A stretch of DNA of 64,000 bases from Plazaster borealis (Eukaryota > Echinodermata > Asteroidea > Forcipulatida > Labidiasteridae). Of the stretch, positions 34,800 through 46,786 are shown piece by piece (the stretch's first letter is position 1; every line of letters starts with the position of its first letter). The stretch is taken from assembly GCA_021014325.1 (NCBI GenBank), contig JAJGQC010000661.1, forward strand, positions 248,001-312,000. Direction: 5' to 3'. A program made the position numbers and the translations under genes. Under the pieces are notes generated by a model. That model was not told where the DNA came from, did no database searches, and saw nothing but the letters and a program-made list of their open reading frames with translations.

Positions 34800-35960
34800 A
34801 TGTTTATTCTGTGTGTTGGTAAAGGTTCTGCCGTCTGGAGACAGAGTGTTCGCAGTCTTCGCTACTGTAACCGGTATGAATAGTATCCCTCCTCTAATTT
34901 TTGACTGCATTCATCCATGTAGCATTACATAACTACTATTTTGCATAATTATTCATCACATGTAAATCAACCTCAATTCAAATTCAAATCACCCACCGTT
35001 GGCGGCGTAGGACTACTTAATAGTTTTGTCGTCATTCACATTCTGGTAGAAGACGAACCAACTTCTATATTTTTCCTTTGTCTTCTATACTTGCAGGTAA
35101 ATATTTTCTCTTGTTATATCTCATGCTTGTAATTGTATTTCATTTATTTATGCATTAGATGTGAACACATGCATTGTAGAATTACCTTATTATAACTTGA
35201 ATTTGCCAAGATTTATCGTCATTTTGCTAGTTAAGATTGTATTGTTTGCGAGGATGACCGTTCCTCCTGCATATTGAGATAATCAGGAACAATGACCAAA
35301 TTCAGCCGAATCTCAATGTAAATATATTCTTAAGTTAATACTTTAAATAGGCGTGATTATTTACGTCTACCAGTATATTTAATTGCATTTACGACGTCTT
35401 AAACATCGAAAGCCACGTATTTTCAAGATAGCGGCCGTCAGCAAGCTTTTGGCGGGAACCGTTGCGCCATCTTGTTTTCTTTGTTAAGTGCCTTAAGCAA
35501 ACCCTTACTTTTTAACTTTGCATCATTTGTTTATGAAATCTATATAATTATTTAAATATCCTTTGTTCTTTTATATTAAGTCATTCACATTCTGGTAGAA
35601 GACGAACCAACATCTATATTTTTCCTTCGTCTTCTATACTTGCAGAATTTACAGACTACAAATAATTGCCATAATATGACACCAGAGAACAGAGTACAAC
35701 GAGCGCCGAGTCCTCTTTCCCAAATATTATGACTCAAAACCAACTAAGGGTCACACTACTAAGGAACAGAACAATATTCCCACATTTATCAAGTCTGCCA
35801 AATCAATTGAACAATTCAAGAAATTTTATACAACTTCCTTGTTCCTAATTTGATCTAAATTGCTTTTTTGGTGGCACATAAATTCACACTGTAGTGTTAG
35901 CGCATTAATGTTGTTTTACAAAGTAGAGCCTATATTTAACACTCTTCAGTGTTATGAATA
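34800..35960 (+). mobile_element. Retroelement remnant with paired direct repeats
   Basis: A segment of about 68 bp containing CATTCACATTCTGGTAGAAG and GACGAACCAAC ends ...TACTTGCAG at 35097 and again at 35646. The first copy is followed by GTAAATATTTT, the second by AATTTACAGAC. Downstream (about 35695-35850) a plus-strand frame reads PTFIKSAKSIEQFKKFYTT before a stop and AATAAA at about 35957, like the 3' end of a retroelement ORF. Class is uncertain. Confidence 0.4.
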
Positions 35961-35972
35961 AATTCTACTATA

Positions 35973-36127
35973 AACCCCTTGCATTAGCCGCCATTGTTGA
36001 GGTCAACCAATGGAAATAAGCAGGAGTGTACACGCCACGCACAACTCTCAGCCAATGATAGGTCTTCATTGACCTCAATGAAGGTGCTGTTTGGGGCTTG
36101 TGACTTCATATGCAAGGGGGGGTCTAT
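35973..36127. mobile_element. MITE with ACCCCTTGCAT ends
   Basis: Left end AAACCCCTTGCATTAGCCG, right end ATATGCAAGGGGGGGTCTAT. Shares CTCTCAGCCAATGATAGGTC with the inverted copy at 59866-60022. Confidence 0.7.
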
Positions 36128-36519
36128 TATAGCCTGAACATCTGACGTCACACCTCGAGGCTCGTGAATAACGCCAGATACTGGCCTTGAGCGCCTTGCA
36201 GGATCCTGCCAGTTGATCTCACATCCATCACATGCAGATTCGCAGTCAATTCACACAGCAGGTACACATAGTGAATAAAACAACATAACATGCATGTACA
36301 AACATTATGCACATGCTGCATGCAGCAGACGACGGAAAGTGCACGCTGACAAACTACATCGCTCTCGGACCAATCATAACACAGATATGGAAAGCTTACG
36401 TCACTGAACGTTGAATGAAATCATTGGGCCTGTAAGACCAGTGCCTGTCTTTATCCTTCCAGATAAAGACGGGGAACCAGTCTAGGTCTAGTATTACGTG
36501 TTTATCATAACGGACTGAC

Positions 36520-36594
36520 CATTCTCTGATTGTGGCGGAGCTCCTTCTTCATGATCTGCAGGAGGATGTCTTGACACTTCTCCGCCTCCTCCAT
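36520..36594 (-). CDS. cep95-like: CEP95-like gene, 25-codon coiled-coil exon
   Basis: Acceptor TTGGTTTAG, donor AGAATG|GTCAGT. Reads MEEAEKCQDILLQIMKKELR then HNQRM, in phase 0 on both sides. This fixes the frame at the 3' end of exon 37671-37841, which would otherwise be ambiguous. Confidence 0.75.
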
Positions 36595-37670
36595 CTAAAC
36601 CAAGACAAAAACAGAGATGGGGTACATGATTATAAGGGTAGGGTTGGTCTGCCCTTTGGGACAAAATGTGGATTTGGTTTTCGGGGGACGATCTAATAGC
36701 ACAACGTTTAGAGGGTTTTGGTTTATTTGTAATGGTGAATTTGGTTTGGTGAGTTTGGTTGGGGGAAGATCTTGGCATAACTTTCTCAGAGAAGGTCTTA
36801 GTTTAAACTTGTAATGCTTTTGCAGCATCATCTTGTAGACTGCTCTTTCTTGGAGGAGGCTCAGTGAATGAGGGGGTAACGTTATAGTATGAGTTGGTTT
36901 AGGACAAGTATGGGTTTGGTTTGTGAGAAATTCTTGGCATAACTTTTAAAAGGTCTTAGTTTACTTGCAATGCAGTTAAAGCACCATCTTGATGAACTAC
37001 TCTTATCTTGTAGCCGAGGTTCAGTGAATGGTTGTTGTGTGTTTTTGGCAAGCATGGGTTTGATTTGGTGGAAGATGTTGACATAACTTTCAGAGTATCT
37101 TGGTTGTACTTGTAATGCCAGTCCAGCACCATCTTGTTATATGAGGCTCAGGGCAGGGTAGTGAGGCAAGTATAGGTTGGTTTTTGGGAATATCTTGGCA
37201 TAACCCTCATTTGGTAATGGTTTCAGTTCTAATGCTGGTCTAGCCCTAGTCTTGGTCCAAATCGCTACAATTGTATGTGTTATATATTACCAGATGAATC
37301 TCTGCATACATGTGTGTATGGGACGTCTGTGTGTGAACAGTAGTGCGAGCCAGAAATAATGCTCCTAAATTCGGTACGCCCTCTATAGGTAGAATTGAGC
37401 CATTTCGGTATTTCGGTAAATAGCCCAAGGACGGTCTAGGAACCTAGACTAGTCTAGCCCAGTCTCGTTAGCTGCTCTATCTTGAAGGTTTCGACAAGTA
37501 CGGGTTTGGATTTTCTGGAAGATCTTGACATAACTTTCAGAGGAACTTTCAGGTTTTACGTGTAGGTGAGGCTCAGTGCATGGGGGCAGGGGTGTTATAA
37601 GGTTTAGGCAAGCTTGTGTTTGGTCCAGGGGGTAAGGGGGTAAGGGGGTTGAGAGCTTGGGATGCTTTAC

Positions 37671-37841
37671 CTTGAGCTGTGTCTTGGTCTTCTTGTACTG
37701 TTTGGTCAATCCCCATCTTGTTTAGCTGTTCCATCTGCCTCATCTGCTTAGCCCACATATCGTGAGCCGTCTGAGGGGAGACGTGGAGAAACGGAAACTC
37801 CTGCATGACGGTCGGCAGCATCTCATCCTCGCCGATGCTTA
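37671..37841 (-). CDS. cep95-like: CEP95-like gene, exon with an apparent one-base insertion
   Basis: Acceptor CATCCTCAG, donor CTCAAG|GTAAAG. It begins SIGEDEMLPTVMQEFPFLHV (phase matches exon 45869-45938) and continues SPQTAHDMWAKQMRQMEQLN. The 3' part needed to join 36520-36594 in phase reads TKQYKKTKTQLK in the next frame. Removing one G from the GGGG run (CCCC at 37711-37714 on plus) joins both parts. Alternatively an in-phase donor (ACA|GTACAAG) could be used just before, with no indel. The indel reading is preferred because TKQYKKTKTQLK fits the surrounding coiled coil. Confidence 0.65.
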
Positions 37842-38705
37842 CTGAGGATGAAGAAGCAAAGAGAAGGCAGAGAGAACAAGATTACACCTAGCCACTTGGG
37901 GGTCGATCTAGGTATGAAGGTTATTCCTGCTGGGTGGTCCACTGCACGGGACTCAAGTTCAGGGCCTAACACTATGAAAATCTTTGTCTTGAAAATGGAG
38001 TGAAAATCCACTTTTCTCCTTGAAATTGTAAATTCACCCTTTCACCTTGTTTTCACGGAGTTCTCATCTAACTAGCAGAGCCTAAGTGTTTCATGTTGTT
38101 TTCACTGTGCTGTATTGTTGAAAACAGCCCAAGGTTATCTTTGGTGTGTGTGTAGTGTGGTTTAATTCAAGGAGTATTCAGCAAGTTTTCAGGGTGTCCT
38201 TGGTATAACCATAGCTGGATAGGTTACTGTTTAATGAGGGAAGTCAAACTGATAGATGGTTTATTGGTCAGCCTTTTGGTTTCACCTTGTTTCAGGTCAG
38301 CAGTGTACTGTTCAGCACACTGTGGATACAGACCAATGTTTACATTTTGGATTAGAGCCTAATTACCCCCCAGAGACCATGGAGTGGGGGAAGTGGGAAA
38401 TGACATTCCAGAAATTTATTCACCAATCCAATTAGGTCTAGGCTGATGGAGAGCACTCCCTGAAATCAGGGTGAAATTCACTGAGGCCAGTCAATGGTCT
38501 GGTGACTTTATTTTTCAAGGTAGTTTAATTGCAATTCCCTTAAAGCATGGTGAAAGGGAAATAATTCCTTGAATTTCAGCCAAAACCTGCAATTCACTGA
38601 GATTTCACGGTGGTTTCACAGCAGAGATTTTCATAGGTATCATGGCTCTGCTTACCGCAATACTCTGCTATTGCGACCACCATTCTTTGCTTACAGGGCA
38701 AGCGC

Positions 38706-39167
38706 TGCAGGGCTCAAATTTGGGGTAAAATTCCACAAGATTGCAGGGCTCGTGACTCAAAATTTTTACCGCACCAGAATTGAATTTACAAGACCAGAAT
38801 CTAAATGAGAAAGAACTTTCTACGAAGACTAACATGTAAGCTGTTTTCATTTGGACAATCACTGAGAGAGATGTAAGCTGTTTTCATTTGGACAATCACT
38901 GAGAGAGAAGATTTATCTCATTTGTCTTATGGGTAAGTATACTTTGATACTCACTACCGAATTGAAAGTTTTTACCAGAATCAAAACCCAAAGTCAACAT
39001 TTGAACACCATTTCATTAAATTATAGATAGTACACAGTGAGGTAGACCTATTATTATTATTCAATTGTACAACACAAGACAGTCAGACTTGTTCGATGGC
39101 CAGTTTAGTGGCCCGATGCTAAAATTACTGGGCCTGCAGTCCAGTGTAAAATTTGAGCCCTGCGCCA
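38706..39167. mobile_element. MITE, GCAGGGCTCAAATTT family
   Basis: Left end GCAGGGCTCAAATTTGGG, right end AAAATTTGAGCCCTGC, an inverted pair around about 460 bp. A 41-bp tract (GTAAGCTGTTTTCATTTGGA) is tandemly duplicated at about 38837 and 38873. Related copies occur at 46392, 52868 and 56335. Confidence 0.65.
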
Positions 39168-39362
39168 AATTTCTGCGCTAGCTGTGTAAGCGATGAATGC
39201 CTAGTTACGTGGAGTACGCACTTGCACAAGCAAAAATTCCCTGCTAACCTGTGAAATACGCTTGACATAAGCGCAAAATTCCCCACTTCCCCGGGCGCCT
39301 ATTCTTTGCTTACGGTCAGCAGGGCCATGAAATTTGAATGGATTTTAGATTGGATAAATGAT

Positions 39363-40000
39363 TGTCACGGCCCAGGTGTACATAAAGAACACCCCCGTTT
39401 AGTTTTGGTATATTCCTACTTTGCATATTCATTTCAAACCTTTTGTTGTTGTAAATATCTCTTTATTATTAAAATTTACGAACCGCCCCCTTTGTTCTAA
39501 TTTGTATTTCCCACCGTTCAATAATCTGGGCGTCATTCTGAAATTGGCCGAACCTTCATCAACATCTTGTTCACCAATTTTACAGGTATGAATCTTGTCT
39601 ATTTTATATATCTCTTTGCATCATTTCTTAAATCTTTTAACTCTTACCTAAGTATCAAAGGAATGTATGGGAATTCTAGTGTTTCTTTAAGTCAACATAT
39701 ATTTGTATTATTTAGTGTGTTTCTAATCAATTTCCTTACGGTTAACATGAGATATGCGGCTCGCCAAGGTGGCGACCGGGCGTTTTATTGTTACTTAAGC
39801 TTGATTCATTTTCCATTTATACATTTCTTATTATTGTTTAACTTAAGTTTACCGTCATTCTGAAATTGGCCGAACCTTCATCAACATCTTGTTCACCAAT
39901 TTTACAGATTCAATAAAGAACCGGATTTAAGAGAGAACTCCAAAGCAAGTTTCCCCGTGCCTATTTAATACAGTGACTTAACAACATCTCAATGGTCACA
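39363..40000 (+). repeat. 5' LTR
   Basis: TG...CA-bounded. It differs from the 3' LTR at roughly 20 positions by eye (about 3%), so insertion is not recent. It contains a 54-bp direct duplication ending TTACAG (ending at about 39584 and 39907); the second copy is followed by ATTCAATAAAGAACC with a polyadenylation signal. Confidence 0.88.
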
Positions 40001-41470
40001 AATTGGTGGAAGATCCGGGTACGGGGAAAATTCACCTGCAAATTGTTCACTCCTGAAGACCTCCCTGCTGACTGTAAACACCGATCGCGATCCTCAGCGT
40101 GGTACAGCAGACATTATCACCGAACCCGAGGCCCAGAGCCCCGCCTTACATCAGCCAGCTCCAGCCTGTAACCCCCCCGAGATTGGGTACAGCCAGCTCC
40201 AGCCTGTAACCCCCTGAGATTGGGTACAGCCGGCTCCGGCCTGCAACCCCCCGAGATTGGGTACAGCCAGCTCCCGCATCGTACCCCCAGAGAACTAGCA
40301 CTGTCAGAAGCTGCACCGGGGTACCCCAATATCTCCGAGCCGACGATACTGCCATCTTCTGCGTCACTGAAGTGCCCCTAGCCCTTGATCAACTTGCATC
40401 GGATAGTACTGCGGTTTGGCTACGATCCGGCATTGAAAATAACTGATCTTGGAAAATCAACTCAAATTGGACATTCTTCTTGAGTTTATCCACTTCAGCC
40501 GAACGTATACATTAGCATACAGTTCAAGAACATTACAACTGTCTTTAAGGAACTCTCCTCAGGCAAGCCAGTACAAATAGTCCAGTTGTAAAGACGCTGC
40601 ATTTGTTCTCAGGTAATAACATTGTTCCAATTGAACTTTTCAGCTGGTGTTTCACGATTTAAATTGTTGTATTGCATAATAGCTTTAGTGAATCCGTATT
40701 CCGGAAGGTGCTATTGTTGAGTTTAGAGTTGACAATTGTGCCATTGTGTATCAATTACCGGCAGGGTAGTTCAGATGCTACTGGTCTTGAAAGCCTAAAT
40801 TGATTCACATTCCAATGATGTATTGAGCAGTTGCATATATTTCGTGTTCAACTTGATTGAATATTTGATTCTTGTTGCTGATTTACAAGTAAATTTGTTG
40901 TTTTGATTAATTTTGTTAGGTGTTTTATACTTACCTTCGAGACACTAGTGTTGTCTTGTGAGTGCTTCCATACAAGTTACGGTATCACGTTCTATTTGCC
41001 ATTATTTGAAGTGCTAAATATAATTTGCCAAGAATTCCTGTCATTCATTGTATTAAGTGATCCAGGAAGGTTCAAAGCTTGACGTTGCATTTAAACGTTA
41101 CATTTAAGCTGACACCTTCAATTGATATTGATTGGTTTTTGATTGCCATATGACTGATATTTTTTCAAGAATTTGCCTTCATTTACAATTTTTTTGATTG
41201 AAATTGATTGCTTATTTATTGATATTCAATTGATTTTTTGGGGGAAATGATTAGTTGGCAGTAATTGATAGTGTCGCAATTTAGTTAATTTTTTTTCCCC
41301 CAACTGAATTACTTATTTTTTTCCCCTTTCACAATTGATTTTTCTGTGTCATACCTAATTTCACATGCATATTGTGCTTTTTTAAAACTATATTCTCGTG
41401 AGTTTTTTCTTCTTCATCAGTAACAAGCTCCTTGTTCAGCCTATCTCACCACCATTTATCCATCTCACCC

Positions 41471-42968
41471 ATGGCCACGTCTAGAAGAAAGCAATCAGAC
41501 GACACACGCCCAACTTCTGCACTGATGTTTTGAAACCCACTGTTGTCAACTTCACTCAATCCTCCAACTCTCAGCCCTCAACCGCCAGTTCAATCACCAT
41601 CACAGCATTCAACATCATGAATCTCTCCTTCTGAAGATGGACCTCCCATTAAGTATCAACCATTAGCAGAAGAGATGCTCTCTGAACTTCAACATCTGGA
41701 ACAGATACTCTCCCAAAGTGGACTGCATCAGCAACCTCATCGACAACACAGACACACCTCTCCTTGTCCATCTGCTACCACTGCTACGGCCAGACGAAGG
41801 CACGTAACACCAGACTACCTTAGCTTCTTACCGCATACTCCACAACCGAACAATCCGATGATCCAAAAACATTAAAATCTTTCTTCAAATCTGACTGCAT
41901 CCACACCTCAGCTACATCTCATGCTGTCACACCAGGTCAAGAGTGTCCCTATCTTCACAGGAAAAGAAGGTTCGAGTACCTACGTCATCGACTGGGTGCG
42001 AGATACCAAGTACCTGATAGAGAATACAGCGATGCCAACGGAAATGCAGTTTGCAACAATAGTTAGGGTACTTGGGTGGAGCAGCAACAAAGCTAGTACT
42101 GAACCTTCCACCCAAACAGCAGACTCCAAAACATGCATTTGCTGAACTGAAAGCACAGTTTGGTGAGCTCATGATGATTGGCGATCCACTAGCCGAGTTC
42201 TATGTACCAATGAGGAGTCCTACTGAATTGGCCAGCATCTTTGCAGTGGAACTAGAAGCTACACTCTGCACAGTAGAAGAACGAATGAGCAAAGGCAGTC
42301 CGTTCCCAAACCGCAACCACATGCTCATGCAACAATTCATGCGAGGAGTAAAAGACGAAAGAGTAACTCGACGAATCGCACCTATGAGACCACGCGAGAT
42401 GACGTTCCGGGAGTTGCAGACAGAAGTAAGACAGCTAGGAGAGATGCGACTTGAACCAACTACTAAGCCTGAAGTCAAAGCACAATCTCAGGAATCATCA
42501 CAGTCACAACATTATCAGCCACAACCCAATCCTCACACAGCAGAAACTACTTGCCAACCACTCAACAAGAAGACTGACCACCAAATCCTACAAGATCTGA
42601 TGGTTAAAATGAGCCTCCTCACCGAAAAGGTAGAACAACTTGCCAGCAACCCAACAAGAACTTCAACGAGGAAACAAGAAGGTCACAGGGTCTACTTCTG
42701 TCACAAATGTGGTCAGGAAGGACACATTGCAAGAGACAAAACATCAACTGACGAGGAGACAGAAAACTTTGAACAAGACTCATGTGATGAGGAGCAGGAG
42801 GTTGACACCAGGTCTTCTTCAGTGAGAACAGATTTTATCTCACCCAATGCCTCACCACACGTCGATAAGTTCACAGAGTGTTACCATCAGCCACAAAATG
42901 ATACAGTTTCCGTCAGTGATTTAAGTGACACAGAAGAAAAATCAAACGAAAGGCAAAACATTCATTAA
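41471..42968 (+). pseudogene. Gag-like ORF of the LTR element, frameshifted
   Basis: An ATG at 41471 (MATSRRKQSDDTRPTS) is followed quickly by a stop. A gag-like frame is recognisable from about 41930 (IFTGKEGSSTYVIDWVRDTK), changes frame at the GGG run at 42074-42076, and then stays open to 42968. The long part has a helical capsid-like region and, at about residues 214-227 of the 298-codon ORF, a zinc-knuckle-like CHKCGQEGHIARDK. The spacing is that of a CCHC knuckle but the final Cys is replaced by Lys. The family call is retroelement/PNMA-like Gag. Likely non-functional. Confidence 0.65.
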
Positions 42969-42992
42969 ACCCCAGTTGACAACAAAAGTAAC

Positions 42993-43265
42993 ATGCCGTT
43001 GACTGGAGTAATGCCAGAAAATATGGATCCACCACTACCACAGCCCAGACCCAAAAGAAATCGAAAACCAATAGACAGGTTTGGTTACACCAAGTTCGGC
43101 CAAACGAAACAACACAAAGTGTCCGAAGAAGGGTCAAAGCAAGCCTACAAGTTGAAGTTGGAGGCAGGGAGACGGCTGTGGGTGAGATGGAGAAGTCCCA
43201 AAATGGCGAAAGAACGAAGGAAAGTTGCCCTTTGTATGATCTCAAAAGAGCACATTGACACATAA
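42993..43265 (+). CDS. Short ORF resembling the C-terminal tail of a retrotransposon polyprotein
   Basis: Ninety codons, beginning MPLTGVMPENMDPPLPQPRP and continuing KRNRKPIDRFGYTKFG. Pro/Arg/Asn-rich tails ending in an R-x-PxDRFG-type motif are common after integrase in LTR-element Pol. Its position directly after gag, without reverse transcriptase or integrase between, suggests a deletion fused the two ends of the coding region. It could still be a chance ORF. Confidence 0.4.
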   Translation: MPLTGVMPENMDPPLPQPRPKRNRKPIDRFGYTKFGQTKQHKVSEEGSKQAYKLKLEAGRRLWVRWRSPKMAKERRKVALCMISKEHIDT

Positions 43266-43781
43266 TAACTTTTTTTTTAACCACTCCCCCCCCCTGTTAC
43301 TGCATTTTTTCTCTCCTTTTTGTAGTGCATTTTGTAGTGCATTTTTGTAGTGCTTATCCATAATATTTATTTGGGATGAGTATTAAGTGTTAATTTTGAC
43401 ATTCATGACTTTTCAGGATGATGAGCTCCGAAGTATAGAAATTTGCTTCCTTTATAGCATGATTTCTTGAATTGGTTCATCTTGTGTTGAAAAGGTATAT
43501 GAAGCAAATGCAATTTGTGGTTTAACGAGAACATTAATTATTCTGAATTATAAGAATATTTGTCTCTATAGGATTGTCTTTATGAAACCAGGGCCCGGTT
43601 GAGTAATGTAAATTTCTAAGAGTTTTGTACGCATCACGTTAAAGTACATCGAGTTGAAGTAATGCCATGAATTGTATATTGTGTAATGTTGACTTGCTAA
43701 CTTGCAATCTTGTTAATAGACTTTTGTAGATACAAATATTCTGCAAATGTCGGGCTGACATTTTCGCAAAAGAGAGGCAGA

Positions 43782-44419
43782 TGTCACGGCCCAGGTGTAC
43801 ATGAAGAATACCCACGTTTAGTTTTGGTATATTCCTACTTTGCATATTCATTTCAAACCTTTCGTTGTTGTAAATATCTCTTTATCATTTAAATTTACGA
43901 ACCGCCCCCTTTGTTCTAATTTGTATTTCCCACCGTTCAATAATCTGGCCGTCATTCTGAAATTGGCCGAACCTTCATCAACATCTTGTTTACCAATTTT
44001 ACAGGTATGAATCTTGTCTTGTTTATATATCTCGTTGCATCATTTCTTAAATCTTTTAACTCTTACCTAAGTATCAAAGGAATGTATGGGAATTCTAGTG
44101 TTTCTTTAAGTCAACATATATTTGTATTATTTAGTGTATTTCTAATCAATTTCCTTACGATTTACATGAGATATGCGGCTCGCCAAGGTGGCAACCGGGC
44201 GTTTTATTGTTACTTAAGCTTGATTCGTTTTCCATTTATACATTTCTTATTATTGTTTAACTTAAGTTTACCGTCATTCTGAAATTGGCTGAACCTTCAT
44301 CAACATCTTGTTCACCAATTTTACAGATTCAATAAAGAACCGGATTCAAGAGAGAACTCCAAAGCAAGTTACCCCGTGCCTGTTTAATACAGTGACTTAA
44401 CAACATCTCAATGGTCACA
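43782..44419 (+). repeat. 3' LTR
   Basis: Same length as the 5' LTR, with the same internal duplication (ending at about 44004 and 44326). A 98-codon hydrophobic ORF exists in both LTRs, but it starts at TTG and lies between the duplicated segments, so I do not call it a gene. Confidence 0.88.
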
Positions 44420-44489
44420 TGATCATATGTTCAATATTTTGGTTTCACTACAACACTGATGTGTGATAAACATTGTATAATCAGTGCTT

Positions 44490-44590
44490 TTCAAGTCCAG
44501 TGGAGACACAAACAAAAACAGGCTACTAGGTTGTGATACGAACCCATGAACCCTGGATTCGTATACTGCTAGAAAACTGAGCATATCCGA
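44490..44590 (-). mobile_element. tRNA-like SINE head
   Basis: The minus strand reads GCTCAGTTTTCTAGCAG (A-box-like) and CATGGGTTCGTATCACAACC (B-box-like) about 30 bp later, then a T-rich body. Diverged. Confidence 0.5.
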
Positions 44591-44659
44591 CGTTCGTATT
44601 TTTGTTTTTGTTTTGTTTTACACATAAACTGATTTGTTTCCAAATCCTGCAGAAAAAAC

Positions 44660-44945
44660 AAATTCCACAGGATACTTGGGTGAAATTCGAATCCACAACC
44701 TGCACATTCTAGAGCAGGGCCCAGTTTCATAGAGCTGCTTAAGCACAAAAAGTAGCTAAGCGCGACAAAAATTTGCTTACCAGAATGCGGTAACTGGCTA
44801 AAACACCATGTCACATGTACCATTTGTGACTGGTATCCTGCTCATTTCTGCTAAGCAGAGAATTGTTAAGCGATATTATCTGCTTAAGCAGCTCTATGAC
44901 ATTGGGCCCAGATGTCTTAACCATGAGACCATTGAGGGTGCCCAG
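44660..44945 (-). mobile_element. tRNA-like SINE interrupted by a fold-back MITE
   Basis: On the minus strand TGGTCTCATGGTTAAGACAT (44915-44935, A-box side) and TGTGGATTCGAATTTCACCC (about 44678-44698, B-box side) belong to one tRNA-like head. A GGGCCCAATTTCATA-family element (44717-44909) separates them. Confidence 0.6.
44717..44909. mobile_element. Fold-back MITE inserted in a SINE
   Basis: Left end GGGCCCAGTTTCATAGAGC, right end GCTCTATGACATTGGGCCC, with interior TACCAGAATGCGGTAACTGG and its relatives. About 193 bp. This copy shows the full family structure. Confidence 0.75.
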
Positions 44946-45334
44946 TGACGAAAAGAGCAGTTTGAATCCTGTCATTAGCAGCGGTTACAGCAAACAATTT
45001 AACTCTTTCACACACTGAACGGTTGCTACCGGTTTAAATCAAGTTAACAATTAATGTGTCCATATGATCAATTTATCACTTAAATTATTGGTGCATGAAG
45101 GGGTTAATAGATGTAACAATTGCATTGGGGCTGAACGAATAAATTGGTTTGGTAATTACATCTCTTGTGCCAATGCATGGTGGGACTTGACGAGGCACTT
45201 CTCTTGCGTTTGGAACTTGGAGCCTTGGATCTGGAGCGGGAAAGCCTGTCTGTTGTTACCTTGGCTGTAAAGAGTAAAGATACAGAGGGGACTGTCAAAT
45301 ATTGCTTATGAAATTTGCAATGATTTGGGTGGGG

Positions 45335-45465
45335 TTGAACAAAGAAAAATTAACTAGAGCGGGATTTGATCCAACGACCTCTGGTTTAACGTACTGGCGC
45401 TCTACCAACTGAGCTATCTAGCCATATGTTGGCGGTCTCCCTATTTTGTCAATATCTTTGTTCAG
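45335..45465 (-). mobile_element. tRNA-derived SINE
   Basis: The minus strand reads ATAGCTCAGTTGGTAGAGCG (A box) and TGGATCAAATCCCGCTCTAG (B box), with the same leader (GATATTGACAAAATAGGGAG) and tail (TTTCTTTGTTCAACCCCACC) as the copy at 34285. The putative anticodon stem is mismatched (CCAG against CCAG), so it is not a tRNA gene. Confidence 0.7.
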
Positions 45466-45868
45466 GGGTGCCAGTCAGAAGCCATTCAACCGTAAACTGC
45501 CGTGTAGCCAGGATCACACCCAAGTTTACAATACAACCTGGGAAGCGGCAGCCAGGGGATCACCTTAATGGGATGCAACTTTTTTTATTTTCATATATCA
45601 AGTAATAAACCACAAGGGAAACTGAAATAAGCAATGGTAAGATCCACATTGATATTAAAAATTAAATTCAATTCAGATACACGTTTATTTCTATACTTTT
45701 AAGAGAAAAAATGAATACTTTTTAAAAAGGATGAGGGCGGGAACAATCAACTATTTGGATTTTTTACTTGGCCTAGTAGTTTAGGGTATGCTTCTTCTTG
45801 GAAACAAACTAAAACATTAATTAGGGGATACTCTGCTCTATTCAATTGTTGGTTACATTTGAACTTAC

Positions 45869-45938
45869 TACTGTATTTATTGGCTGGCTGGTACTTGCTT
45901 GTCTTGGGACCGCTGAAAACCTTCTTGTATTCAGCATC
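45869..45938 (-). CDS. cep95-like: CEP95-like gene, short internal exon
   Basis: Acceptor TCTTTGCAG, donor CAGTA|GTAAGT. Reads DAEYKKVFSGPKTSKYQPAN then KYS. Phase 0 in (from 48175-48565), phase 1 out. The following intron of about 8 kb is the largest and holds the LTR element. Confidence 0.72.
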
Positions 45939-46028
45939 CTGCAAAGAGATTAAAAAGTTTCATGATTGCACACAAATCTCAAAATCCGAAAAAGAAAAAA
46001 AAAATGTAATCGACACATGAGTGAATTG

Positions 46029-46206
46029 ACCCCTTGCACCAACATCACTAGAGGCTACTGTCCGCCACTCTCGCCATTTTGGGAGTCAAATTGCACATAG
46101 GAATTATGGTAAGAGTGTAAACGCCGCGTCGCCTAGAATTCGCATCACACGGGGGACATCGACTCCCAAAAAGGCGCAACCAAGATTATTGTGATGATGG
46201 CGTCAA
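46029..46206. repeat. Dispersed repeat with ACCCCTTGCAC end
   Basis: Shares CCATTTTGGGAGTCAA, GTGTAAACGC and ATTGTGATGATGGCGTC-type words, in order, with 47410-47576. Both begin ACCCCTTGCAC and end GTGAATTgGGT, so this is a short transposon family of about 170 bp. Confidence 0.65.
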
Positions 46207-46391
46207 GTGAATTGGGTCGATACAAAATGTTCATAAAAACACACACAAATATAAAGTTGTATTTAGAATGGCGACAGCACAAGATACATTTGACATTCAC
46301 GGTTGAATTGCACAAACGTATCTAGCTATAACTAACCAAGGTGTACACACAAACCCCAATAATGCATAGAAACCGTACGTCTTTGCACAGA

Positions 46392-46786
46392 GCCTCTCCA
46401 GGACTAAAATTTAGGGAAGGGGGGGTGGTGGGAGGGAAATCCACAAGAATGCAGGGCTTGTAGCTCAAAGTTTTAACTGGACTACAATTTGTTTAGAAGA
46501 CCAGAATCAAAATGAGAAAAAAATCTTTCATGGAGAAGGTTGATCTCATTTGTCTTATTGGTTTCAAGTGTACCTCCATACTAAACAGAATTAAAAGATA
46601 TTTACCGGACTCAAAGTCAACATCTGAACCTTTTTTTTTTATTAAAGAAATTACAGTTGGGGTATTATTATTCAATTGAAAAACAAGACCGCTGGACTTA
46701 TCCAATCACAAGTTTACTGGCCCGACACTAAAATCACTGGCCTCTGGCCTCGGGCCTGTGGTCCAGTGTGCAATTTGAGCCATGCT
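46392..46786. mobile_element. MITE, GCAGGGCTCAAATTT family (diverged)
   Basis: Shares TGCAGGGCTTGTAGCTCAAA, AAGACCAGAATCAAAATGAG and GGCCTGTGGTCCAGTGTGCA with the elements at 38706 and 56335. Terminal inverted repeats are weaker here. Confidence 0.5.

Larger units (their letters stand above)
39363..44419 (+). mobile_element. Internally deleted LTR retrotransposon (5.06 kb)
   Basis: Two 638-bp direct repeats (39363-40000 and 43782-44419) begin TGTCACGGCC and end GGTCACA. The same TGAT flanks both outer edges (4-bp target duplication). Just inside the 5' LTR is AATTGGTGGAAGATCCGGG, a plausible primer-binding site; just before the 3' LTR is the purine tract AAAAGAGAGGCAGA. The interior (3.8 kb) has gag-like coding and a short pol-tail-like ORF, with no recognisable protease, reverse transcriptase, RNase H or integrase. 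It lies in the largest CEP95-like intron, in opposite orientation. Confidence 0.85.

Noticed and set aside
39567..39863. 98-codon hydrophobic ORF in the LTR
   Set aside because: Starts at TTG, lies between the duplicated LTR segments, and recurs only because the LTR is repeated.
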